64,000 bases of DNA from Neobacillus sp. Marseille-Q6967. Its GTDB lineage: Bacteria; Bacillota; Bacilli; Bacillales; Cytobacillaceae. Location: positions 1,278,001 through 1,342,000 of the forward strand of contig NZ_CAMGZB010000001.1 in NCBI RefSeq assembly GCF_946151075.1, read 5' to 3'. The number at the start of each line of letters is the position of its first letter. Within the stretch, counting starts at the first letter, position 1. The notes beneath the pieces are model-generated. The model ran no database searches and was not told the DNA's origin. It saw only the letters and a program-made list of their open reading frames with translations. This document shows, one piece after another, positions 1 to 7,867 of this stretch. A program made the position numbers and the translations under genes.

Positions 1-131
1 GGTTCCTTACTAAGAAAGCGGGTCTCGAGGTGGCTGCAGGCGAGGTTGTAGAAGAAGAAGGCTGCGTGTTTAAGGTTCATGAAGCCGAAGGCTATCATAT
101 TAAGTACTTGGATGTGAAAAAGGTTGGATGA
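1..131 (+). CDS. C-terminal end of a CorC_HlyC-type protein (partial)
   Basis: The frame is open from the window edge to TGA at 129-131, giving the last 42 or so residues of a protein whose start lies outside. The visible part, with GLEVAAGEVVEEEGCVF followed by KVHEAEGYHIKYLDV, has the spacing of the CorC_HlyC transporter-associated domain that ends hemolysin-C/CorC-like CBS membrane proteins and some cation/proton antiporters. It is followed by a good terminator, so it is the last gene of its unit. The family call rests on a short tail only. Confidence 0.45.
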   Translation, partial: FLTKKAGLEVAAGEVVEEEGCVFKVHEAEGYHIKYLDVKKVG

Positions 132-157
132 TCGTATATATGGGCGAAAATGACATT

Positions 158-183
158 AGCCAGGCTCCCGCCTGGCTTTTTCG
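158..183 (+). terminator. Rho-independent terminator
   Basis: AGCCAGGC-TCCC-GCCTGGCT followed by five T. It ends the partial gene at the left edge. Confidence 0.8.
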
Positions 184-209
184 GTGTTAAGTATTGTGGT
201 TGAGATGAT

Positions 210-288
210 TTGGCAGATAGAATGCTGGTTTTGGCAGATAGAGAGGTAAAAAAGGCAGATAGACTGGGCGAAATGGCAGATAGAGAAA
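210..288. repeat. GGCAGATAG word repeat, four copies about 21 bp apart
   Basis: The word TGGCAGATAG or a near match occurs four times, starting near 211, 232, 254 and 275. The bases between are not conserved. The array is bounded by two nearly identical terminator hairpins (158-183 and 314-340). It has no coding content. Confidence 0.8.
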
Positions 289-313
289 TTTATTGAAGGG
301 GATAAACAACTTT

Positions 314-340
314 AGCCAGGCTCCCGCCTGGCTTTTTCTG
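314..340 (+). terminator. Second copy of the AGCCAGGC terminator hairpin
   Basis: The stem-loop at 158 recurs (AGCCAGGC-TCCC-GCCTGGCT, then T5) after the word repeat, so hairpin and tail appear duplicated around the array. Confidence 0.7.
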
Positions 341-371
341 TGTTTGGTTCGGGCTTGGATTTAAGACCGTT

Positions 372-1064
372 TCATGCATCGAGAAGATCCTTATGATTTT
401 GCTCCATAACATCAATATCGTGTTGAAATACTGATGAAATGACCGACTCCTTGCCAAAGATCAAGAGTTGATCCCCTTCGTGGAGCGTACTTTCGTAGAG
501 GTTTTTCCGTATTACCACATCGCCGCGCTGAATCCATACCACCACAAAGTCGAGGTTATCATGATTTCCCAAAACTCGATTTAAGGTCATCCCAGCAAGA
601 TGCGAATCTTGATAAAGATGAAGATTGATCAGTACATCCTCTTTATTTTTCAAAAATACATCTCGTACCGGCAAGTCAGCAAGTTCAACATTCTGCTTGA
701 GTTCACGGCTAAACACCTTAGAAAGCAACTGCTGAACGTAACCTAACTTTAAAATAGTATAAAGGACGATGACGACGCCTGCACTCGTTACAATCTCAAC
801 TGTCCTAAGCCCGCGGGAGAGAAACTGGCTTACGGAGGAGATGACCACCGCAAGCGAGAATGCGCCGAACAGGATCAGAAAAGTGGCCAGTTTCCGGCGG
901 ATCGGGTGCCCCAAAATGAGCTCGGATTCTCCCGTTGTAAAACCAGTCCCCGTCATCATGGAAATCACCTGAAACCGGGAAACCTCCAATTTCAGCCCTG
1001 TAAGGCGAAATAAAATGACAAAAATCTCAATAACAACCAGGATGATGACGAAATAGATGAACAA
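372..1064 (-). CDS. Membrane protein with C-terminal TrkA-C (RCK_C) domain
   Basis: About 230 residues. There are three hydrophobic segments (about 2-20, 58-82, 92-108), then a cytoplasmic part whose last 85 residues, with HLAGMTLNRVL and LHEGDQLLIFGKE, match the TrkA-C ligand-binding domain of potassium channels and antiporters. Between the first two segments SMMTGTGFTTGESE resembles a K+ channel filter loop. It is probably a regulatory or pore-like membrane protein; the substrate is unknown. The only standard start in frame is TTG at 1064, but the strong GGAGGTGA (1083-1090) sits 21 bases upstream of it. An in-frame ATT at 1074-1076 lies at ideal distance, so the true start may be ATT and the protein four residues longer. 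Confidence 0.7.
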   Translation of the reverse strand: MFIYFVIILVVIEIFVILFRLTGLKLEVSRFQVISMMTGTGFTTGESELILGHPIRRKLATFLILFGAFSLAVVISSVSQFLSRGLRTVEIVTSAGVVIVLYTILKLGYVQQLLSKVFSRELKQNVELADLPVRDVFLKNKEDVLINLHLYQDSHLAGMTLNRVLGNHDNLDFVVVWIQRGDVVIRKNLYESTLHEGDQLLIFGKESVISSVFQHDIDVMEQNHKDLLDA

Positions 1065-1091
1065 AAAGAGTATAATGATACTTCACCTCCA

Positions 1092-1123
1092 TGAAAAAGG
1101 GTTGGGGCACAACTACCCCAACC
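1092..1123 (-). terminator. Terminator of the 1132-1398 gene
   Basis: On the minus strand GGTTGGGGTAGTTGTGCCCCAACC is followed by CTTTTTC. It separates the small stress gene from the TrkA-C gene downstream. Confidence 0.75.
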
Positions 1124-1131
1124 ATCACCCA

Positions 1132-1398
1132 TTACTGGATTTTCTCATTATAAAATTGAACGGAATACTGTGCGCCCTCGCTCACCATGTCGTTGTCGGC
1201 CAAATCCCTCGGGTGCGGATTTCCGCCTTTTTCAATCGGGAGCTGCTCGGATTTTGCATAAACAGTTGGCATGACCTTGCGTTTTAAGTCTCGTAATACA
1301 CTTTCCGCTTTGATGCGATTGGGTCTATTGTACAGCCACATCGCTGATGCTCCAATTCCTACTGCTACTAGTGAGCTCATACTTAAGACTCGTTTCAT
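1132..1398 (-). CDS. Small membrane-anchored protein under sigma-B promoter
   Basis: 88 residues: one N-terminal hydrophobic segment (about 5-23, SSLVAVGIGASAMWLY) and a charged remainder of about 60 residues. I do not recognise the function; it looks like the short single-span proteins seen among Bacillus stress genes (DUF3918-like in shape, unproven). The ATG is preceded by a good AGGAGG. A textbook sigma-B promoter lies 37-62 bases upstream, so it is probably induced by general stress or entry to stationary phase. Confidence 0.75.
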   Translation of the reverse strand: MKRVLSMSSLVAVGIGASAMWLYNRPNRIKAESVLRDLKRKVMPTVYAKSEQLPIEKGGNPHPRDLADNDMVSEGAQYSVQFYNEKIQ

Positions 1399-1434
1399 AA
1401 TAACATCCTCCTTAAGATTTGAACTGTTTTATAA

Positions 1435-1460
1435 ATACCCGGTTTAGATATCTAGTAAAC
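1435..1460 (-). promoter_or_regulatory. Sigma-B promoter for the 1132-1398 gene
   Basis: Minus strand: GTTTAC, 14 bases, GGGTAT. This matches the sigma-B consensus GTTTAA-N12-14-GGGTAT. Confidence 0.8.
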
Positions 1461-1470
1461 ATTTTTTTAC

Positions 1471-1496
1471 GTTTGTTTCCTTGCAATTAGGGGAAT
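1471..1496 (+). promoter_or_regulatory. Possible sigma-B-like promoter for the CorA gene
   Basis: GTTTGT, 14 bases, GGGAAT, ending 25 bases before the TTG start. It is weaker than the divergent site next to it (two or three mismatches). Confidence 0.35.
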
Positions 1497-1521
1497 TAAA
1501 GGAAAAGAAGGGGGGATCAGG

Positions 1522-2454
1522 TTGGAGAAGAACATTAATTTTGATAATTGGCAATGGGTGCAGTTGAACAAGAATGAACTAAATTCTGTAAGAGAACAGG
1601 GGACCATCCCTCTAAGTTGGCTGACTTCGATTCGAAAAAGCAAAACAAACTGCCTAAGGGTGCACGGTTTGAACAACGAGGAAAAGGTTGTCCAAGGTTC
1701 TCTTATTTATAGACAAAATGTTGACGAGGAAGATGAATCTCAAATCTTTCATTTTTATTTAATGGGTCACACGTTGATTACCGTAGATTTTGAGTTTACC
1801 TCGTTAAAACAAATGGAGCCGGATGTGTTATTGCTGCAGCTAAATAAAACGGAAAATGCGGTGGATGGCTTTTTATTTTTACTAGGAGAATTGTTAAATG
1901 AATTACTTGTTGAGATTGACCAGTTTGAGGAGTCCCTGCATAAGTTAATCTGGGGCGTGAAAAAAAAGAACGAAATCCAAATTTTGGAGCATGTATTTCA
2001 ACAAAGACATGAACTCTTGGTTTGTAAAAATCTTTTGATTCCGATTCAGGAGCTGAAAATGGCGATCGAGGAAGCTGATTTCCCAAAAGTGAACGATGGG
2101 GAATATTATATCCGGACATGCAGACGCATTGATCGGGCAATGGTGTTACTGAGGGAGTATGAGCAGGAGCTGGACTCGATGATTCATTTAGAAGAGGTGA
2201 TTTCTTCACACCGCGGGAATGCCATTATGAAAACTTTAACCGTCCTGACGACGATTTTTACCCCGATGATGGCTTTGGGAGCTTTATGGGGAATGAATTT
2301 CAAGCATATGCCGGAACTCGAGTGGAAGTATGGGTATCTTCTTTCTATTATCTTAATTGTTCTCTCAACACTTCTTCTATATGGATATTTAAGAACAAAG
2401 GGCTGGACAGGCGATCTTTTAAAAGGAAAGAAAAGAGGGTCATTTTTTAAATAA
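1522..2454 (+). CDS. CorA family Mg2+/divalent cation channel
   Basis: 310 residues. A long acidic and helical cytoplasmic part is followed by two membrane helices at the C-terminus (about 238-258 and 270-292). The signature GMN (in WGMNFKHMPELEWKYGY) lies just after the first helix, as in CorA magnesium channels, and the loop between helices is acidic. The start is TTG at 1522 behind a G-rich site (GGGGGATC). It is divergent from a sigma-B-driven gene and may share stress control. CorA homologues usually import Mg2+; other divalent ions cannot be excluded from sequence. Confidence 0.85.
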   Translation: MEKNINFDNWQWVQLNKNELNSVREQGTIPLSWLTSIRKSKTNCLRVHGLNNEEKVVQGSLIYRQNVDEEDESQIFHFYLMGHTLITVDFEFTSLKQMEPDVLLLQLNKTENAVDGFLFLLGELLNELLVEIDQFEESLHKLIWGVKKKNEIQILEHVFQQRHELLVCKNLLIPIQELKMAIEEADFPKVNDGEYYIRTCRRIDRAMVLLREYEQELDSMIHLEEVISSHRGNAIMKTLTVLTTIFTPMMALGALWGMNFKHMPELEWKYGYLLSIILIVLSTLLLYGYLRTKGWTGDLLKGKKRGSFFK

Positions 2455-2624
2455 TAGGTTTGAAACCTGTCGAATGGTGGTACAACACTATTAAGGTTAG
2501 AAACTAGCTAACCTGAAAAACAAATCAGATAGAAAGAGGGTGGTCGAAGTATGGGGTTGCGTGTTCGGTAAAACCGAAAGGAATGAAAAACAGCACTCTG
2601 AAAAAATAAGAGGAGGAAACAATC

Positions 2625-3080
2625 ATGAAAAAAAATTATGAAGAACTAAAAGGTATCGAAGAAAAAGGCGAAGAAACACCGTTTAATAAGAATAGAACAC
2701 ACGAGCGACAATTCCCAGGTGAAGAAAGTCTCATGAATGGCAATCAACAGGACGGACAAGCTTTTGAGGACCAAATGTCGATGATGGAAAATCAAGAACA
2801 GGAGCAAGTCGAACGAGGTCCCGGAGAGCGGATCGTGAAAGATTTTCAAGAACTTTCCCGCCAGCAAGGACAAAATGAAGCTAATCCATCCTTCTTAAAC
2901 GGAGAAAATGTAGAGCAGCAAGAGGATGGGCCGCCAAGATATGGGGATTCTATTTCCAAGAATGCGGATAAAGAATTCCGAGATAAAGAGGATGAATCCT
3001 CCTCCGATTGGCCAAACGGCAGAAGCTATGAAAGAAACGGAAACCAACAGTCCTCACAGGATCAGCAGCTCAACAACTGA
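2625..3080 (+). CDS. Hydrophilic Glu/Gln/Asn-rich protein, unknown function
   Basis: 151 residues with no hydrophobic segment, rich in E, Q, N, D and G and expected to be largely disordered. I do not recognise it. It has an excellent AGGAGG seven bases before the ATG and its own terminator. Its 170-base leader contains two hairpins (2494-2515, AGGTTAG/CTAACCT; 2569-2582, TTCGGT/ACCGAA). Such proteins are common in stress or spore compartments of Bacillaceae, but nothing here shows which. Confidence 0.7.
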   Translation: MKKNYEELKGIEEKGEETPFNKNRTHERQFPGEESLMNGNQQDGQAFEDQMSMMENQEQEQVERGPGERIVKDFQELSRQQGQNEANPSFLNGENVEQQEDGPPRYGDSISKNADKEFRDKEDESSSDWPNGRSYERNGNQQSSQDQQLNN

Positions 3081-3114
3081 ACCTTTATCCACCAGACACC
3101 ATTCACATAAAAAC

Positions 3115-3149
3115 GAGGCTTGCACAAGTGAGTGCAAGCCTCATTCTAT
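3115..3149 (+). terminator. Terminator after 2625-3080
   Basis: GAGGCTTGCAC / GTGCAAGCCTC with a six-base loop, then a T-rich stretch. A second hairpin (3149-3176) serves the minus-strand gene. Confidence 0.75.
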
Positions 3150-3178
3150 TAAAAAAAGGACCCTCGAAAAGGGCCTGT

Positions 3179-3337
3179 TTATTGCTTCGGATCTGGGGTG
3201 AGCTTTTCTTCTTCTTTTAGCTCTTTGTTCGTTTTCGCTTCCTCCATTTCCTTTCCTAGTTTCTTTATTTCCTCAAAGTTCTGGGCCATTGACCCGTTGT
3301 TAGAAACAGGGAACTTCTTTTTGAGTTGTTCGTCCAT
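3179..3337 (-). CDS. Small charged protein (52 aa)
   Basis: The ATG at 3335-3337 has AAGGAG upstream and the frame ends at TAA 3179-3181. The product starts MDEQLKKKFPVSNNG and continues with a Lys/Glu-rich helix (EEIKKLGKEMEEAKTNKELK). I do not recognise it. The start site, stop and following hairpin (3149-3176) support a real gene. It lies just upstream of, and divergent from, the sigB operon. Confidence 0.65.
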   Translation of the reverse strand: MDEQLKKKFPVSNNGSMAQNFEEIKKLGKEMEEAKTNKELKEEEKLTPDPKQ

Positions 3338-3490
3338 CACATTTCACTCCTTTTTGAAGATACTTCTATTTACCCATTATGCTGAAAAACGAAACCTGTA
3401 AGTTAAAACCCTACTATTTAACTAGGTTTTTAACTTCGCTATTTTGATATAATGCTAGAAAAAATAATAGAAAAATTTTTCAAAAAATAG

Positions 3491-3516
3491 GTTTAGCTTT
3501 CTAATATAGCGGGTAT
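3491..3516 (+). promoter_or_regulatory. Sigma-B promoter of the rsbV-rsbW-sigB operon
   Basis: GTTTAG, 14 bases, GGGTAT, 33 bases before rsbV. This is the expected autoregulatory promoter of the sigB operon. Confidence 0.85.
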
Positions 3517-3549
3517 GTAAACAGTAAATATTTCAGAGGTGATGATGGA

Positions 3550-3882
3550 ATGGATTTAAACATCGCAAAACATCAGAATGATAACCAAATATACGTCCAG
3601 GTTGCGGGAGAAATTGATGCTTATACGGCGACAAAGCTTCGCGAGGAGTTACTGCCGCTGGCGGAAGGAAAAAATAAAAGAATTACAGTCAATCTGAAGG
3701 ATGTGTCCTACTTGGATAGTACCGGACTAGGCGTGTTTGTCGGTTTGTTTAAGCAGCTAAGTAAAAACGAGGGAGAATTAGAACTGGTTGAGTTATCGGA
3801 TCGGTTAAAGCGGCTTTTTGAAATTACAGGTCTAAGTAACATTATGAAGATATCTGCCAATTCAGAGGATGGGGGACGATGA
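3550..3882 (+). CDS. rsbV: Anti-anti-sigma factor RsbV
   Basis: 110 residues, one STAS domain. The phospho-acceptor is visible in DVSYLDSTGLGVFVG (Ser57 by this start). Unphosphorylated RsbV binds RsbW and frees sigma-B; RsbW phosphorylates that serine and a PP2C phosphatase removes the phosphate. It is first in the rsbV-rsbW-sigB operon, behind a sigma-B promoter, with a GAGGTGATG start site. The length equals that of B. subtilis RsbV. Confidence 0.95.
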   Translation: MDLNIAKHQNDNQIYVQVAGEIDAYTATKLREELLPLAEGKNKRITVNLKDVSYLDSTGLGVFVGLFKQLSKNEGELELVELSDRLKRLFEITGLSNIMKISANSEDGGR

Positions 3883-3889
3883 GCGCGTG

Positions 3890-4360
3890 ATGGATTATGT
3901 AGAAATGAAAATTCCAGCAAAGCCGGAGTATGTCGGTGTCATCAGGTTAACGATTTCGGGAATTGCCAGCCGCATGGGTTATACATATGAGGAAATCGAG
4001 GATATTAAAATTGCTGTCAGTGAAGCATGCACAAATGCTGTTCAGCATGCGTACCCGTCTGACGAAGGCGGGGAAGTGATTGTCGGATTCGGAATTTACG
4101 AGGACAAGTTAGAAACGATGGTAGCCGACAGCGGAAAAAGCTTTAATTTTTTACAAACAAAAAACGAACTGGGCCCTTATACAGAATCAAGTACAGTTGA
4201 TCAATTGACAGAGGGAGGGTTAGGTCTCTATCTGATCGAAACGCTCATGGATGAAGTCCGTGTGTTAAATCGTTCCGGAGTAACGGTCTTCATGGTGAAG
4301 TATCTAGGCGGGGAGCGTGAAAATCATGACGAAACCATCTCAGACCGGGAGACGATCTAA
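3890..4360 (+). CDS. rsbW: Anti-sigma-B factor / serine kinase RsbW
   Basis: About 157 residues with the GHKL kinase fold of anti-sigma factors: N-box SEACTNAVQHAY, then a G-rich lid region (TEGGLGLYLIETLMDEV). It holds sigma-B inactive or, in the partner switch, phosphorylates RsbV. The start at ATG 3890 (MDYVEMKIP) matches B. subtilis RsbW; GTG 3887 and ATG 3869 are in-frame alternatives. It begins eight bases after the rsbV stop, and its 3' end overlaps sigB by 35 bases, implying coupled translation. Confidence 0.95.
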   Translation: MDYVEMKIPAKPEYVGVIRLTISGIASRMGYTYEEIEDIKIAVSEACTNAVQHAYPSDEGGEVIVGFGIYEDKLETMVADSGKSFNFLQTKNELGPYTESSTVDQLTEGGLGLYLIETLMDEVRVLNRSGVTVFMVKYLGGERENHDETISDRETI

Positions 4361-5117
4361 AGAAGAAATCCATCGACTGATTTTAGAATATCAAGAGAAT
4401 GAGAGTGAATCGGCCCAAACCATCCTAGTTGAAAATTACACGGCGCTTGTCGCGAGCATCGTGAGAAAATATTCAAAGGGTAGAGATTTGCATGAAGATA
4501 TCATGCAGGTTGGAATGATCGGGTTATTGTCTACGATCAGAAGATTTGACCCCAGCAACGGAACTCCGTTTGAAGCTTATTTAATCCCGAATGTGATTGG
4601 TGAAATTAAACGATTTTTACGAGATAAGACGTGGGATGTTCACGTACCGCGACGGGTAAAAGACCTATGGCCGAAACTGAATTCAGCTGTGGACGAGCTG
4701 ACCCGAAAGCTGCAACGGTCGCCAAAGATCCCGGAGATCGCCGAGTTTTTGGAGCTTTCAGAAGAGGAAGTACTCGAAACGATGGAAATGGGAAAAAGCT
4801 ATCAAACCGCTTCAGTCGATCAATCGATTGAAACCGGCTCTGATGGCAGCACCGTGACCACCTTAGATATTGTTGGTTCAGAAGATGAAGGGTTCGAAAA
4901 AGTCGATCAAAGGCTATTTCTTGAGAGCGCCCTCCATGTGCTGAATGAAAGAGAGAAGCAAATCATCCAGTGGACATTTATCGAAAATAAAAGCCAAAAA
5001 GAAACCGGGGAGTTACTCGGAATCTCTCAAATGCATGTTTCCCGTTTACAAAAAAAGGCGTTAGAAAAATTACGAAAAGTACTTGCCCGCAACACTTATC
5101 AAGACTGTTCAAACTAA
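4326..5117 (+). CDS. sigB: RNA polymerase general-stress sigma factor SigB
   Basis: 263 residues with sigma-70 regions 2 (DIMQVGMIGLLSTIRRFDP), 3 and 4 (a helix-turn-helix near SQKETGELLGISQMHVSRL). ATG 4326 has GGGGAG ten bases upstream; an in-frame GTG at 4317 is less well spaced. At least five other sites in the first 13 kb fit its promoter consensus, so this is probably the regulator of the surrounding stress genes. Confidence 0.95.
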   Translation: MTKPSQTGRRSKEEIHRLILEYQENESESAQTILVENYTALVASIVRKYSKGRDLHEDIMQVGMIGLLSTIRRFDPSNGTPFEAYLIPNVIGEIKRFLRDKTWDVHVPRRVKDLWPKLNSAVDELTRKLQRSPKIPEIAEFLELSEEEVLETMEMGKSYQTASVDQSIETGSDGSTVTTLDIVGSEDEGFEKVDQRLFLESALHVLNEREKQIIQWTFIENKSQKETGELLGISQMHVSRLQKKALEKLRKVLARNTYQDCSN

Positions 5118-5121
5118 AAAG

Positions 5122-5164
5122 AGCCTGACCCTGAACTACTGAGCTTTGGGTCAGGCTATCTTTT
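5122..5164 (+). terminator. Hairpin between sigB and rsbY
   Basis: AGCCTGACCC / GGGTCAGGCT with a 16-base loop, then ATCTTTTGC. The T-run is short, so it may be a partial terminator or processing site within the operon. No promoter fits in the 65 bases before rsbY. Confidence 0.6.
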
Positions 5165-5182
5165 GCTAAGGAGGGGTAGCTA

Positions 5183-6325
5183 ATGATGAAAATTATCATA
5201 GTAGATGATAACTTAACAAACCTAATGATTATAGAAAAAATCTTAAGGAAGGCCGGCTATAATCGATTGGTTAAGTTGTCATCTGCAGTGGAATTGTATG
5301 AGTATTTACAGCTTGATGTATCGAATCCGGTGGAAGTCCACGTTGATTTAATTTTAATGGACATGATGATGCCGGAAATTGATGGAATCGAAGCCTGCCG
5401 CACTGTCCTTGCAAATGAACGGTTCCATGACTTGCCAATTATTTTTGTCACGGCTATGGGAGATTCGAATAAAATGGCCGAAGCGATGGATGCAGGGGCT
5501 TTGGATTATGTGATGAAACCGATTAATACAGTGGAGCTTCTGGCCCGTATTCGTTCCGTATTGCGGTTAAAGCATGAAAAGGATTTACGGAAGGAACGGG
5601 ACCGGCGGATTCAATATGAATTGGATTTGGCTAAGCAGGTACAAAGAAGTATGCTGAGTGCCCCGCTTCTAGAAGAGGATGTGACGATTTCGGCAGTGTA
5701 CCGGCCGTCCTTTGAGCTCGCTGGCGACTTTTACGCCTGGTATCCAATCAGCCCGAATCGTTATGGGGTGATCTTACTGGATATGATGGGACATGGGATT
5801 TCGTCGTCTTTAGTCGGAATGTACATCTATTCTGCTTTAAAGGATACGATTACCAATGTATGCGAACCTGAAGCGGTGATGAAGGAATTGAATGTGCGGA
5901 TGAATCAGCTTCATGCCCCAGATAGTTTAAATTACTATTTTACAGCGATTTACTTTGTGATCGACACGAAAAAGAAAATGATTGAATACGTCAACGCCGG
6001 ACATCCGGCGGGAATTGCAATTGTCGATGAGGAAGTGAAACTTTTAACGGAAGGCTCATGCGCCCTCGGCTTTTTTGACGAGATTGAGGTTACCAAAGGG
6101 GTGATTCGTTATAAGGAGGATGCCCGAATTTTATTGTTTACGGATGGATTGTCAGAATGGCTGGAAGAGGAATATGAGGATGCTACCGCTAAATTGGTGG
6201 GCTGCCTGCAGGAGTCTGGAATGGTGGATCCTATTTGCTTAATGCAGAAACTGCAGCCAAGTTCGGAGCTTGCTAATCCGCCAAAAGATGATATGTGCCT
6301 GGTGATGATTTCGACTTCTACATAG
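5183..6325 (+). CDS. rsbY: Receiver-PP2C phosphatase (RsbY type), activates sigma-B
   Basis: 380 residues. A receiver domain (1-125, DD near the N-terminus, phospho-acceptor Asp60 in LILMDMMMPE, Lys in YVMKPI) is joined to a PP2C/SpoIIE phosphatase domain (about 165-378). The metal-binding aspartates are seen in ELAGDFYAWY and LLDMMGHGISSSL. In B. cereus the same architecture, RsbY, dephosphorylates RsbV once its receiver is phosphorylated by RsbK. It lies directly after sigB with AAGGAGGGG seven bases upstream. Assignment as RsbY rests on architecture and position. Confidence 0.9.
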   Translation: MMKIIIVDDNLTNLMIIEKILRKAGYNRLVKLSSAVELYEYLQLDVSNPVEVHVDLILMDMMMPEIDGIEACRTVLANERFHDLPIIFVTAMGDSNKMAEAMDAGALDYVMKPINTVELLARIRSVLRLKHEKDLRKERDRRIQYELDLAKQVQRSMLSAPLLEEDVTISAVYRPSFELAGDFYAWYPISPNRYGVILLDMMGHGISSSLVGMYIYSALKDTITNVCEPEAVMKELNVRMNQLHAPDSLNYYFTAIYFVIDTKKKMIEYVNAGHPAGIAIVDEEVKLLTEGSCALGFFDEIEVTKGVIRYKEDARILLFTDGLSEWLEEEYEDATAKLVGCLQESGMVDPICLMQKLQPSSELANPPKDDMCLVMISTST

Positions 6326-6327
6326 CA

Positions 6328-6353
6328 GGGTGTCAGCTTTTTGGCTGACACCC
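6328..6353. terminator. Convergent terminator, rsbY / dps
   Basis: GGGTGTCAGC / GCTGACACCC with a six-base loop between converging genes. The T-tract is weak on the plus strand. Confidence 0.6.
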
Positions 6354-6367
6354 CGATTATGTTTCTA

Positions 6368-6832
6368 TTATTCTGCAAGATAGGCTTCGAACATCCATCG
6401 ATGCTTTTCTAATGATGTACGGATGTGGACGAGCATGTCTGCTGTCGGCTCATCTTCATTTTCTTCGGCCAGGGTAATGCTTTCGGTAAGTTCGGTACAG
6501 ATGGTATCTAAATCTTCTGCCAAGGTGGTGACCATTTTCTGCGCATCTTCATCCCCGGTTGCTTCTTCTAGGGAAGCTAGATCAAGCGCCTCATTTAATG
6601 TAGCTGCCGGCATGGCCCTTAGGACCAGCATTCTCTCCGCGATGGTATCAAGATTTAGTGCGGCTTCTTTGTAGAGTTCTTCAAATTTCAGGTGCAGGGT
6701 GAAAAAGTTTTCCCCTTTTACATACCAGTGGTAATGGTGCAGCTTCATGTAAAGAACGGAGAAGTTCGCCACCTGCTGGTTCAGCGCCTCAGTCAACGTT
6801 TTCCCTTTCGTTTTCGAAGAAGTTGTTGCCAT
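6368..6832 (-). CDS. dps: Dps/ferritin-like DNA-protecting protein
   Basis: 154 residues. The ferroxidase-site pattern of Dps proteins is visible: HHYHWYVKGENFFTLHLKFEE, with the partner D and E in LNLDTIAERML. Dps dodecamers oxidise Fe2+ with peroxide and protect DNA. ATG 6832 (MATTSSK) has GGAGGT seven bases upstream; the in-frame ATG at 6847 overlaps that site and is unlikely. A sigma-B promoter lies 45-70 bases upstream. In B. cereus a ferritin-like gene (orf4) occupies this place in the sigB region. Confidence 0.9.
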   Translation of the reverse strand: MATTSSKTKGKTLTEALNQQVANFSVLYMKLHHYHWYVKGENFFTLHLKFEELYKEAALNLDTIAERMLVLRAMPAATLNEALDLASLEEATGDEDAQKMVTTLAEDLDTICTELTESITLAEENEDEPTADMLVHIRTSLEKHRWMFEAYLAE

Positions 6833-6876
6833 GATACCTACCTCCATTTGAAAAATATTGTGGTGATACTAGTTAC

Positions 6877-6902
6877 ATACCCTCTTTATTAAGCTTTGAA
6901 AC
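6877..6902 (-). promoter_or_regulatory. Sigma-B promoter of dps
   Basis: Minus strand: GTTTCA, 14 bases, GGGTAT. One mismatch to the -35 consensus. Confidence 0.8.
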
Positions 6903-6973
6903 TATTTTTTTCGAGGTGGCCTTTAAGGGGCAATGGAGAGTAAGGAGAAATTTTAATGATTGGAATAGCAAAG

Positions 6974-7675
6974 TGTCTTTCATGAGTGTGATTACGGACA
7001 AAATGGGTTAGGCGAAGCGTGGAAATTTCCTTCATGAGTATGATGAAGGACAAAATGTGGTAGGCGAAGCGTGGAAATGTCCTTCATGAGTTTGATGAAG
7101 GACAAACTGGTTTAGGCGAAGTGTGGAAATGTCCTTCATGAGTATGATGAAGGACAAAATGGGTTAGGCGAAGCATGGAAATGTCCTTCATGAGTTTGAT
7201 GAAGGACAAAATGGGTTAGGCGAAGCGTGGAAACGTCCTTCATGAGTGGGATGAAGGACAAACTGGTTTAGGCGAAGCGAAGAAAGGTCCTTCATGAGTA
7301 TGATGAAGGACAAAATGGGTTAGGCGGAGCGAAGAAAGGTCCTTCATGAGTATGATGAAGGACAAAATGGGTTAGGCGAAGCGTGGAAATGTCCTTCATG
7401 AGTGGGATGAAGGACAAACTGGGTTAGGCGAAGCGAAGAAATGTCCTTCATGAGTATGATGAAGGACAAAATGGGTTAGGCGAAGCGAAGAAATGTCCTT
7501 CATGAGTATGATGAAGGACAAAATGGGTTAGGCGCAGCGTGGAAATGTCCTTCATGAGTGAGATGAAGGACAAAATGTGGTAGGCGAAGCGAAGAAATGT
7601 CCTTCATGAGAGGGATGAAGGACAAAATGGGTTGGACGAAGCGAAGAAATGTCCTTCATGAGTTTGATGAAGGAC
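6974..7675. repeat. 14-unit tandem array of hairpins, 52-bp period
   Basis: Each unit holds GTCCTTCAT, a seven-base loop and ATGAAGGAC, followed by a conserved linker of the type AAAATGGGTTAGGCGAAGCG. From about 7079 the units start exactly 52 bases apart (7079, 7131, 7183, 7235, 7287, 7339, 7391, 7443, 7495, 7547, 7599, 7651); two older-looking units lie at 6974 and 7026. The stem is nearly invariant while the loop varies (GAGTATG, GAGTTTG, GAGTGGG, GAGTGAG, GAGAGGG). No open frame of note. It fills the dps-rsbK gap. Confidence 0.95.
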
Positions 7676-7867
7676 AAACGAACCTAATTTTAACAAAAAA
7701 ATGTCCCTGATAAGGATTTTAATGGAAAATCCGCGTTGTTTAATCAGAGGATTAGCTTTATACGCCCTAAAAGGTTAAGTTTACTTGGGACCTAATTCCC
7801 ATTGGGTGTGTTTGCTAGAAACGATATGATAGAGTTATAGAGTTTTTTTACAAAGGGGGAGGGCACC

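Noticed and set aside
6974-7675. CRISPR array
   Set aside because: The unit is conserved over its whole 52 bp; there are no unique spacers of constant length and no cas genes nearby.
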